From Lactarius indigo (taxonomy: Eukaryota; Basidiomycota; Agaricomycetes; Russulales; Russulaceae): DNA of 64,000 bases. Within the stretch, counting starts at the first letter, position 1; every line of letters begins with the position of its first letter. The stretch is from assembly GCA_025766275.1 (NCBI GenBank), contig JAFKAC010000089.1, positions 178,015-242,014 on the forward strand, in the 5' to 3' direction. The notes under the pieces were generated by a model. It made no database searches. It was not told the origin of the DNA and saw only the letters and a list, made by a program, of their open reading frames with translations. Position numbers and translations under genes: made by a program. Positions 22,928-34,000 of this stretch are shown one piece after another.

Positions 22928-23365
22928 TGTCACGGTCACGTGACATTGTGACATCACATCACGCGACGCACATTCACAAGATTTGTCTCGTAAGTTTTAC
23001 TGAAGTTCAGCATCGATCAAATGTCGTTCAAAGCACGCCTTATGGTGCTAGTCTCACAAATCGTCCACGTAGTTATCGATAGGTGACGTGGCTTGTAGAA
23101 AATGGCCCCCGAAAACCCCAGTATGTACAACTATAAGTAGAGGTTCATCAAGTAGTACAAAGGCTTGTCTACTCTTAGTTCTTGAATCTGACCTAGTTTG
23201 TCTTGTCTCAGAAACCTGCGTGCTCTCCCCTCTCTCTAGCGATACTCTTTGAGTTGAGCCTAGAAATCCCCGAAACTTGACTTGTTCACCGAACAAGTGT
23301 CAACTCTACCTGTGCGTCGAGCTCAGCTCTGTAGAAAACCCGGACGGTCCCTCGGAACCATAACA
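22928..23365 (+). repeat. Element B 5' LTR
   Basis: Starts TGTCACGG and ends CATAACA. TATA-like CTATAAG near 23131 and self-primer 11-mer GTCTACTCTTA at 23167-23177. It is followed at once by the complement TAAGAGTAGAC (23366-23376). Confidence 0.95.
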
Positions 23366-23376
23366 TAAGAGTAGAC
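23366..23376 (+). promoter_or_regulatory. Element B self-type primer-binding site
   Basis: TAAGAGTAGAC abuts the LTR end and is the perfect reverse complement of 23167-23177. It is identical to the site in element N (30923-30933). Confidence 0.8.
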
Positions 23377-23479
23377 CATACTCTGCCACTGAACGAGGCA
23401 TAAAGCGTTCCCAGACAACGACCCGACGCGGACAGCCCGTGGAAGGGCACGTAGTCACAGTGGCACTTGATCAGACACA

Positions 23480-26400
23480 TGCCTACTTCGAACCAGAACC
23501 AGAGGACCAGGACCTGACAGTAAAACGACTTGTCATCAGATGAAATGTTGACAATCTAAACAACCTAGTAACCGGTGGGATAAATTGGATACCGGGTCAT
23601 GGATACATCGTACGCTGAGACCCCAGCCCAGCCCTCGACATTGAATACGCAGAGGACGAAGACACTTGGTACAAAGTTTACATCGAAAACTCCGGGTGGT
23701 ACACCTACACGAACGCCCGCGTAGACGGTCCACATCTCTGGGGATTAAAACGCCAAGCAACCACTTCAGCTGTTCCCACCTATAACTGGACGGAACATAA
23801 ACGACAACTCGCTAAACGAAAGGGCAAAAGAAGCTCACCCCAACCAGCACCTATTCCGAGTATCACGACAATAACAGTCTCACCTAGCACCCCAATGGCT
23901 AGTGGAAGTGGAAGTAGCGGGGGAACGGGAGCCTCAGGAAGTTCACCTACGACCAGTCCCCTACAGGGCGCCACACCGGCATTTTTCGACGGAAACTGAG
24001 CACGCAGTCAACAGTTCCTGCACGAGTTCAACCAATTTCGCTGCGTCAACTGGACTAATGAACGAATGGTTAGCCCATACCAACGCGTAGCATTAGCACT
24101 TACCTTGATATGTGGGCTGGCAGTCGAAAAATGGAATCAGAGTCAGGACCAGAAGCTAGAAGCAAAAGTCAACGATCCTTCACATCCAGTCGCTGAAACT
24201 AATGAATCACTGTGGAACGACTTCGTTACAGACTTCCAACAGGCCTGGACAGATACGCTTAGTCAACAAAACGCGTACGCAAAATTAACAACCCTCACCA
24301 TGAAAGGGGATGAAATTGATAACTACATCGCGAACTTCGAGCAGCTAGCGGACGCTGCAGGCTGGGACCTCACAGCAATAGGAACCGTCGACTTGTTCCA
24401 ACGAGGACTAAGAAAAGGACTTTTGGTGTCCTGCTTCAAACGTAGTAAAATGCCCGTAACAATGGACGACTGGAAGGATGCCGCTCGCGAAGAAGTTCAA
24501 TGGTATCGCACGATCACTAACTGCATTGCATCAATTGGGAAAACAAACCCCATACCGACACAACAGGTTAAAACAAAGCCAATAAATAAAAATGACCAAG
24601 TTGTGCCGATGGAAGTGGATGCTGCGCAGACATACAATCCACGAACCCGTACACCTCAGGAACTGGCCAAAATAGATCGGTGTCGCAGGGAAGGGCTCTG
24701 TTTCAAGTGCAAGAAAACAGGTCATTTGTCCCGTGACTGTCCTAACAAACAAACACCGGCAAAAATAAATGAAGCAGTCGTAACACCGACCCCAACAGTC
24801 GAAACAAAAACAGAACTTACTCCGGAACATCTGATGACGGGAATATTGGGACTATCAGTCACCAAGCGCAAGGAGATGATCTCTCAGTTGCTAATGGAGG
24901 CCAGTCTAGACGAGGACGACGATGAAGACACCACAATCAATGCCATCTACAGTACATTGAATGATGCGCTTACCGTCGAACTACCCCTAGAAGGGACCTC
25001 GGACACGATCTCTGCACTAATCGATTCCGGTGCATCTGACAACTTCATCGACAAAACCTGTGCCGAAAAATTTGACCTGACAACAATACCGGTAAAGGGA
25101 AGGCTAGTATACAATGTCGATGGGACCTTAAATGACCAAGGGAGTATCACCAACGCTTGCTGAGCCAAAGTAAAGTGGGGTCAACAACGATATGAGACGT
25201 TGCTATATGTTACTCACCTGGGACGACCTCGAATGATTCTAGGCCACCCATGGTTCCGGTCCACTAATCCGCGTATCAACTGGACCATGAATCGCCTCGA
25301 AGGGGAACCACACACAGTAGCAATCGACAGGAAAACCTTTATCGCAACCACGGCACAGCAAATGGCCGAAAGGAACTGGCAGGACAACAACGAGTTACCC
25401 AACCATTACAGACCATGGTCGACCGTTTTCTCGGAAGATGCTGCAAAAAGGTTCCCACCCCAAAGAGAAGACAATCATGCAATCAATCTACTTCCCAGGG
25501 TTCCACCGACACTGAAGTGTAAAATCTACCCCTTGAATGCAAAAGAGCTGGAACATCTAGACGAAATTTTGCAAGAACACCTCGAAAAGGGGTATATCCG
25601 CGAATCAAAATCGCCTTACACATCGTCATTCTTTTTCCTCAAAAAAAAAGATGGCAAGTTAAGACCAGTACAAGATTACAAACCATTGAATCAGATAACA
25701 CTGAAGGACACATATCCGATCCCCCTGATCTCTAATCTGCTGGACCAGCTTGCAGATAAAACTTTGTTCACGAAGTTTGATATATGCTGGGGATACAACA
25801 ACATCCATATCCGCAATGGGGACCAGTGGAAAGCAGCGTTCAAAATGCCCAGAGGTCTCTTTGAACCTATGGTGATGTACTTTGGCTTAACTAACTCTCC
25901 AGCTATGTTTGTCTGAGCGATGAATCGCATTTTTCACGTATTACTGGCCAAGTATGCGACAGAACTCTTCATATATATGGATGACATATTGATCGCCACC
26001 ACCAACGACCTTAAGTGCCACCGGTTCATCGTAGGACAAGTATTGCAAACACTCCTTGACGAAAGTTATTTTTTAAAACTTTCCAAATGCACGTTCGAAC
26101 AAACCACAATCGATTACCTCGGTATGACCATCGCAAACGGAACCATACAGATGGGTAGCGACAAAGTTTCGGGTCTTTGTGACTGGCCCCGAACGCTCAC
26201 CATGCTCAAGCAGCTACGGAGTACACTAGGTGTCTTAGGTTACCAGCAACCTTTTATCCCATGCTATGCCGAACTCGCGCGACCACTCACACGCTTGCTA
26301 CAGAAAGACGTTCCCTTCGAATGGACCAGCAACTGTATGGAAGCCTTGAATACACTCATCACCATCGCTTGCTCCCGCCCAGCTCTCCGACAACCCGATA

Positions 26401-28389
26401 TATCGTTGCCTTTCCAACTACAGACGGACACGTCATTATATGCCATAGGCGCCATACTTTCCCAACTTGACGAAAGAAAGAAACCTCAAGTTGTGGGTTA
26501 CTTTTCTCAGTCCTTAAACTCCGCCGAGCGCAACTACGACGTATACGATCGGGAACTCCTCGCACTTATTCGCGGACTCAAACATTGGCGCCATCTCTTA
26601 GTCGCTGCACAACACCCCATCACCATCCTCATTGACCATCAAAATCTGCTCCATTATTGCACCCCCCAGAACATTAATTGTTGTGTAGCCCACTTGGTCA
26701 ACATCCTCGCTGATTACAACATCGTCCTTAAACACATCCCGGGACCTACTCTGCATGCGGATAGCCTATCACGCCATCCCGGACTTGTAACAACTGATTC
26801 TGACAATCAACAAGTCACAGTCCTCCCCCCGTCCCTTTTCGTCAATGTCGCTCACACCACGACGCTTGACGACCAATGTCATGCGGCCCAACGTAATCAC
26901 CCCTTGTTCTTTTCCTCGATTCGCCAACCACTTTCTTACGACTCCATTGGTCTTGCTTTCTATCTCGGATGATTAGTGATTGTGGATGACACCTCTTTGC
27001 GGAGGGGGGTAATTTGATTGTTCCACGACCTTCCTTCTGCAGGACACCCAGGACAGTCTACCACACTAACAGCCATACAGAAACACTATTGGTGGCCAGC
27101 CATGAAAAACGACGTAATCAACTATGTCCAGGGCTGTATCGCATGCCAAGCCAACAAGAACCTCAATAATCGACCACGCGTACCACTATCACCCATCTAC
27201 CCAGACGGAACACCCCTACCGTTCAAAACGATAGCGCTCAATTTCATCGTAAAACTGCCAAAATCCCACGACTTCGACGCGATCCTCACTATCACAGACC
27301 AGGGATGCTCCAAAGCCAATATATTCATCCCCTGGAAAGAGAAGTTCGGTACAGAGGAAACGGCGCAAGCCTATATTCGACACGTGCTACCACATTATGG
27401 GCTGCCCGATAAGGTCATATCTGACCACGACCCTCGTTTCACGGCTTCACTAGCAAGAAATCTGTGTTCAGCCTTAGGCATACAACAAAACATCAGTTCT
27501 GCATACCACCCTCGGACCAATGGACAATTGGAATGAACTAACCAAAAGCTGGAACAGTACTTGAGGATTTATGCTAACTATCAACAGGATCAATGGGCAG
27601 CGATGTTACCCATCGCGCAGTACGCCACTAATGCCTGGCCATCGGAAACTACTCGGAAGACACCATTCGAACTGATCATGGGGTTCGTACCTACTGTTCA
27701 TCAACCAAAAACACCTACACAATCTCCTATGGCCGACCAGTGATTAGCAGAACTAGTAGAAGCCCGAACCAACGCGCAAGCTGCAATGAAAGCGACGCAA
27801 CTGCGATGGATCACCGAATCTCCACGATATCAGCCTTATCGATTAGGAGATAAAGTCTGGCTAGACACAACAAACATCAGAACTACCCATCCATCCGCCA
27901 AATTAGCACCACAACGATATGGACCCTTTATCGTATTGCAACAAGTATCAGATATGGCTTATCGTCTACAACTCCCAACACATTGGAAAATACACGACAT
28001 CGTTCACATGGGACTACTCACCCCTTATCGAGAAACGATCATGAACGATAAGAAAGAAGTACATCCCCCACTGGAACTAATAGACGGTGAACCTGAATGG
28101 GAGGTAGAAGACCTTCTCAATTACCAAACACACAGACAAAAGAAGACGCCACAATATTTGGTACGGTGGAAAGGTTTTTCCGCAGCTCACGATAGTTGGG
28201 AACCAGTCTCGAATTTGCACGCTCCTGAATTGATACAGCGCTATAAGGACAGGTCGCAAATGAAGATCAATCACATCAGCTGCACCATGGAAAGACATCC
28301 CCCTCAGTTCCCCATTGTCTCTAACCGTGAACTTCTGGACGACGTCAATCAACGTATCGAACAAGAAGTAAACGAGTGGGCGAGGGTAG
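23480..28389 (+). pseudogene. Element B gag-pol, first segment
   Basis: A single frame, collinear with the element N polyprotein, covers gag (capsid and CFKCKKTGHLSRDC near 24700), protease (DSGASDNFID near 25024), RT (YMDD near 25976), RNase H, integrase and chromodomain (about 28095-28235). Over nearly 5 kb I found no frameshift, only nine TGA stops (23541, 23616, 23997, 25161, 25914, 26970, 27015, 27534, 27741). Each is at a codon that is Arg in N. The first integrase Asp reads Asn (27240-27242). As in N, no ATG opens the gag frame; the conserved GTG GCA CT start region is present. Confidence 0.92.
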
Positions 28390-28992
28390 TGATGAACAGA
28401 CACATAAGAACTATACTCACAGTGAACTGATAGTACTGTGGTGAGATATAGAGGGTGACTGGAAGCAGCACAGGAGTGTCAAGCAGAGTGAAGCAAAGTG
28501 GAAGTCTGGCACACAGCAGAGTGAGAACTGATAATAGTATTACAGGAGAGGGACTTTACCTGGCACACAGCAGAGTGAGAACTGATGTGGTCCAGGGCGT
28601 ACAGAGTACTCTACTTATACTATACAGAGGTGTGACACTAGTACAAGGGTAGTAACATAGAGTCACAGAATACAAGGAGCGTTGTTCTACATACAGGACA
28701 AAAGGAATGTACCAAAGGAGAACAAGGCGACTAGAACAAAGAAAGTCCAGACTAAGATGATATCATAGTGACATCACAATAAAGATAACGCTAGAAAGAG
28801 AACAAGGAAGGAGTACAATGAAGAGTCCGGAGTAGTCCATATGATGTCATTGTTCAGTGATGTCATAGAAGTCCTAGATTGTACAGATCAAATCAAATCT
28901 AATCTAAAGCGGTCCTAATTAATCTACAGCAGTCCATATCTGTAAGTCCGGTCCGTTAGAGCCGCTAAGTGCGCAAGGGTCACTTATCAACA
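28390..28992 (-). repeat. Solo LTR, family D (copy 3, reversed)
   Basis: 603 bp; on the minus strand it reads TGTTGATAAG to GTTCATCA. Perfect TSD GGTAG (28385-28389 and 28993-28997). It carries the 54-nt intron-like segment (minus strand, 28559-28506). It interrupts element B just after the chromodomain. Confidence 0.95.
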
Positions 28993-29287
28993 GGTAGGAC
29001 CATCTTACAATGCGCTACTCAACTCACCTCGCTCGCGCGAAGATATGTGGGGATTGAGCACCCACATAGGGGACAACGGCTATCACTATCGCCATTCCCA
29101 GGCTAAACAACAACGACAACAACGACTGAGACAAGAGGTACTCGAGGACATTGCAAAACAACGCCTCGCTCAGGCTGCCGATGACACGCCACCCCTACGC
29201 ACACCGCATCCTCTCCCTGCACGACCCATCGCCAACACTGATGCACCTGCAGGTGATTGGCAGAAGACGTTACCTGAACATCTGTAC
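28993..29287 (+). pseudogene. Element B tail, second segment
   Basis: Continues the post-chromodomain module: it encodes the NALLNSPRS, MWGLSTHIG and GDWQKTLPEH segments, matching element N residues about 1645-1740. It is cut by solo LTR H. Confidence 0.85.
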
Positions 29288-29961
29288 TGTGATGACTCAC
29301 TGTCACTCGACAGGGGGTCACAACATAGGCAGAGACTGGGGGCTGAGAGGGTGTGGGGAAGAGATGTTCGACGACAGAAGAACACAAGATACGCTCTTGG
29401 CTCGGTAGAGGAGTAGTGGTGCGCGATGAGCAGGGCACTCAAAGGAGCTGTGAGGCAAGAGGGAGGATGTCACAAGTGGACAGTCTGAGGGACTGTCCAT
29501 AGAATTGCACCAGCTTATATACTACAGGGGGTGGTCTGTGCGTAGGTTTAGGGCAGGCTTAGGGCCTGTCCATGGGTGCTGCGCAGTACTGCACAAAGGA
29601 ACATTCTAGAGACATCTAACAATAGAGTCCAATCAGAAGGGGTTTAAACATAGTATGACTGCACCGCAGCCGATGGCGCAATCTTGTGTCAGAATGGCAT
29701 GATTCCGCAGTCAATGCGGGAATCCCCGAGGGGTGGTGACTTGGTTGATTATCTTTGTTGATTGATCAACAATCAACTGTTGATTAGTACACGTGTACAC
29801 GACACGTGACTTGGGGACGTGACTGATCACGTGATCGTTTGAGAGCAGAATTCAAACTCCGATTCGGAATTCCCCTTTAGGAAGGTGATTACATAAGACC
29901 GGACCGACGCGGACCGGTCCTAAGTGCCCTTGAGTCACGACCGATTTATAGGTTCGTGACA
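29288..29961 (-). repeat. Solo LTR, family H (reversed)
   Basis: 674 bp; on the minus strand it starts TGTCACGAACC and ends GTCATCACA. It is flanked by TGTAC (29283-29287) and CGTAC (29962-29966), a 5-bp TSD with one C-to-T change at a CpG; element N confirms that the target read CCG TAC or similar. TATA box TATATAAG near 29515 on the minus strand. Confidence 0.88.
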
Positions 29962-30503
29962 CGTACCAGGTAGAAATACCTTACTCGGACGGCAAATGAT
30001 GAAACACGGCATACCTGCAATTTGTCATTAACCAATGTGACCAGCCAATTGTCATTGCCACGGAAGGAAGGGGGAAGCTGTAATATTATGAGGAATTGAC
30101 AGTGTGGCCACGCCCCGACATACAGCCCCGTATTCTTGAAAAGGAATACATTGACATATTCCGACCAGAGCACGCCGCCCGAATCAACGTCGATAAAGCA
30201 CTAGCGCGGCTCGCCGACCCCGGTTTGAGCGCCGATGTTTATCGCTTCAGACAGTCGGCCACGCTTCAACAACAGCTCACGCAACACCTGCGAGAAGCCA
30301 AACACAATCTCGTCGATTGGGCCAACAATGCCGCTAGCATCAATAAGCGGCTACTCAATGCCTGTGCCATTACGCGTCTCACGCCCTACTTGCCCAAGCC
30401 AATGCCGACAGCACTTGCCAACATCTTCACTCACGACGGGATCTCTGATCCTCGCCTTCGACACCATCAAGCTGTCATCATGGCTGAACAAGTCCTTCCC
30501 ATA
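29962..30503 (+). pseudogene. Element B tail, third segment
   Basis: Collinear with element N nucleotides about 36245-36780: the YLQFVINQ-type segment, EKEYIDIFRPEHAAR, a helical stretch, and LTPYLPKPMPTALAN. It ends at the CCATA target site where N inserted, and continues at 37751. Confidence 0.88.
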
Positions 30504-30922
30504 TGTCACGGTCACGTGACATCGTGACGTCACGTCACGGAGCGCGCGACTCAACCCCGTAAGTTTTGCAGAAGTCTGGTATCGTCAAAAGCACGCCTTA
30601 TGGTGCTAGGATTGCGAATCGTCCACGTAGTAGTAGATAAGTGACGTGGCATGTAGAAAACGGCCCCCGAAAACCCCAGTCTGTACGAGTATAAGACGTC
30701 GCACATAGAGTAGCACATAGCTTGTCTACTCTTAGTTCTTGAATCCGACTTAGTCTGCCTTACCTCAGAACCCCGCGTGTCCTCCCCTCTCTCTAGCGAT
30801 ACTCTCTGAGTTGAGCCTAGATATCCCCGAAGCTTGACTTGTTTGCAGAACAAGTCCCGACTCTACCAGCGCGTCGAGCTCAGCTCCGCAGAAAACCCGG
30901 ACGGTCCCTCGGAACCGTAACA
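30504..30922 (+). repeat. Element N 5' LTR
   Basis: Starts TGTCACGG and ends CGTAACA. TATA box TATAAG at 30690-30695; 34 nt on is the self-primer GTCTACTCTTA (30724-30734), the likely 5' end of the transcript. The first ATG downstream of that point is at 31457. Confidence 0.97.
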
Positions 30923-30933
30923 TAAGAGTAGAC
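30923..30933 (+). promoter_or_regulatory. Element N self-type primer-binding site
   Basis: TAAGAGTAGAC directly follows the LTR and is perfectly complementary over 11 nt to 30724-30734. The 11-nt length, the position against the LTR and the start-site location match the self-priming design described for Tf1 of fission yeast. Confidence 0.82.
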
Positions 30934-31021
30934 CTCCTACTACTCTGCCGCTGAACGAGGCGTAAAAGCGTTCCCAGACAGAAACGCGACACGAATCGCC
31001 CGAAGGAGGCACGTCGTCGCC

Positions 31022-34000
31022 GTGGCACTCGATCGAGCATACGCCTACTTCGAACCAGAAACAGAAGATCGCGACCCAACAGTAAAAAGACTTGTCATTA
31101 GACGAGAAGTCGACAACCTAAGCGACATCGTAACCGGTGGAATAAATTGGATACAGGGTCGAGGATACGTTGTACGTCGAGATCCTAGCCCTGCCCTCGA
31201 CGTCGAGTACGCAGAAGAAGAAGACAACTGGTACGAAGTCTTTATCGAAAACTCCGGCTGGTACACCTATACGAACGCTCGAGTGGACGGTCCGCATCTC
31301 TGGGGGTTGAAACGTCGATCAACCACTCAAACGGTACCAACCTACAACTGGGTAGAACATAAGCGCCTACTCGCAAAACAGAAAGGAAAAAGAAAGTCAC
31401 CCCAGCCGGCACCAATACCAACCATCATACCGACTCCCACACCAGTCAGCATACCAATGGCTAGCGGAAGCGGAAGCAGCAGTACCCCCTCGACAGTATC
31501 GGGACCATTACAAGGGGCAGCGCCAGCATTTTTCGACGGAAATAGATCGCGAAGTCTACAATTTCTGCATGAGTTTAATCAATTCCGACGTGTCAACCGA
31601 ACCAACGAGCGAATGGTTAGCCCGTATCAACGAGTCGCTTTAGCACTTACCTTGATACGAGGACCCGCAGTCGAGAAATGGAACCAGAGTCAAGATAAAA
31701 AGTTGGAAGCAAAAGTCAACGACCCCACTCATCCCGTCGCCGAAACTAACGAATCGTTGTGGAACGACTTTGTAACCGACTTCCAACAAGCCTGGACAGA
31801 TACACTCAGCCAGCAAAATGCATACGCCAAACTAACCACACTCACTATGAAGGGGGACGACATCGACGATTATATTGCCGCGTTCGAGCAACTGGCAGAA
31901 GCCGCAGACTGGGATCTGGCGGCAAAAGGAACGGTCGACTTGTTTCGGAGAGGTTTGAGGAAGGGACTCCTAGTGTCCTGTTTTAAACGAACGAAGATGC
32001 CAATAACAATGGACGACTGGAAGGAGGCTACCCGTGAAGAAGTCCAGCGATACCGCACCATTACAAACTGTATCGCCACAATCGGCAAATCGACACCATT
32101 ACCACCGCAACAGTCGCGGCCACCCAAAACTGCAAGTCGAAACGATCAGGTAGTACCAATGGAGGTAGACGCAACACAAACATACACTCCCCGCGTCCGA
32201 ACTCCTCAAGAACTGGCAGAAATGGACCGATGTCGAAAGGAAGGCTTATGTTTTCGTTGTAAGAAAACGGGCCATTTGTCGCGCGACTGCCCAAATAAAA
32301 GAACTCCAGCACGCGTCAATGAAGTCGCCGTTATACCCACGCCAAGCCCCGTCATACAACAGACATCCCCAGAAACTTTGATGACGAGTATACTAGGTCT
32401 ATCGGTCGCTCAGCGGAAGGGCATGATCTCTCAGTTGCTGATGGAAGCTAGTCTAGACGAAGACGACGAGGAAGAAACGCTGGAGATCAACGCCATTCAA
32501 AGTACATCCAGTGACGCGCTCACCATCGATATACCAGTCACCGATACAACGACAACAATCTCTGCGTTACTCGACTCCGGGGCTTCAGACAATTTTATCG
32601 ATGCCAAAAGCGTGGAAAACCTCGGTGTAAAAACCGTAGATGTCCATGATCGACTAGTGTACAACGTCGACGGCACCAGAAATGAACATGGCAGCATAAC
32701 AAAGGCCTGTCGAGTCTGCGTGAGCTGGGGAAAACAACGGTATAACACTCTGTTATACGTCACTCACCTAGGCCGACCTCGCATGATCCTTGGACATCCA
32801 TGGTTCAAGGAAACCCAACCACAAATAGATTGGTCGACAAATCAATTGCAGGGCGAACCACGAGAAGTAACCATGGAACGACTCGCACGAATCGGAACGA
32901 TAGCGCAACAAATGGCGGAAAAGGGACTCAAAGAGAACAACGACTTACCTAAACATTACGAACCGTGGTCGACAGTGTTCTCGGAAGAAGCCGCAAAAAG
33001 ATTTCCACCAAGTCGGGAAGACGACCACGCGATCACGCTATTACCCGACGCGCCGCCTACCCTGCGCTGCAAAATCTATCCCCTGAATGCCAAAGAATTA
33101 ACACACTTGGACGAGTTCTTACAAGAACATCTAGAAAAGGGGTATATCCGAGAGTCGAAGTCGCCCTACGCATCATCCTTTTTCTTCCTTAAGAAAAAGG
33201 ACGGGAAACTCCGTCCGGTACAAGATTACAAACCGCTAAATCAAATCACGCTGAAGGATACGTACCCGATCCCTCTTATCTCGAATCTCCTCGATCAGTT
33301 GGCGGATAAGACTCTGTTCACGAAGTTCGACATAAGGTGGGGTTACAACAACATTAGAATCCGAGACGGTGACCAGTGGAAAGCGGCATTCAAAACACCG
33401 CGGGGTCTATTCGAGCCCATGGTGATGTATTTTGGGTTAACCAACTCCCCAGCTACGTTCGTTCGCGCAATGAATCGCATCTTTCGGACGTTACTGCTCA
33501 CGTATCCGTCCGAACTCTTTATCTACATGGACGATATCCTCATCGCAACTACCGATGACCTTCTTCGTCACCGAACCATCGTCGGACACGTCTTGCAGGT
33601 CCTTCTCGATGAAAGCTATTTTCTGAAGCTGTCCAAGTGCGCATTCGAGAAAACGGAAATCGACTACCTCGGCATGACTATCGCTAATCGAACTATTCAG
33701 ATGGGCGACGACAAGGTCTCCGGTTTACGAGACTGGCCTAGGACCCTTACCTCCGTAAAGCAACTACGTAGTACTCTCGGTGTACTGGGGTACCAGCGAC
33801 CTTTCATCCCTCGTTACGCAGACCTAGCCCGACCTCTTACTAACTTGCTACGCAAGGATGTTCCATTCCAATGGACCAAGGAATGCTCCACAGCGCTTGA
33901 CACGTTACTGTCCATCGCGTGTTCGCGACCGACTTTGCGACAACCCGACCCCACCACTCCATATCAACTGCAGACGGACGCCTCCCTCTACGCCATCGGT

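Noticed and set aside
22923..22940. Start of element B taken as a second LTR of element C.
   Set aside because: Paired 438-bp LTRs and the CTCCG duplication assign it to element B.
23541..27743. TGA recoding (selenocysteine or readthrough) in element B as an explanation for many in-frame TGA codons.
   Set aside because: The same positions are Arg in N, and the pattern is simply explained by CGA to TGA decay; host genes here use TGA as a stop.
30551..30853. A 100-codon minus-strand frame inside the N LTR, repeated identically at 37374-37676, with similar frames in the B LTRs.
   Set aside because: It is the antisense of LTR control sequence, identical only because the LTRs are; no motif or independent support.
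30923..30940. A conventional tRNA primer-binding site after the N LTR.
   Set aside because: It does not begin TGG and matches no tRNA 3' end I know, whereas an exact LTR complement exists.
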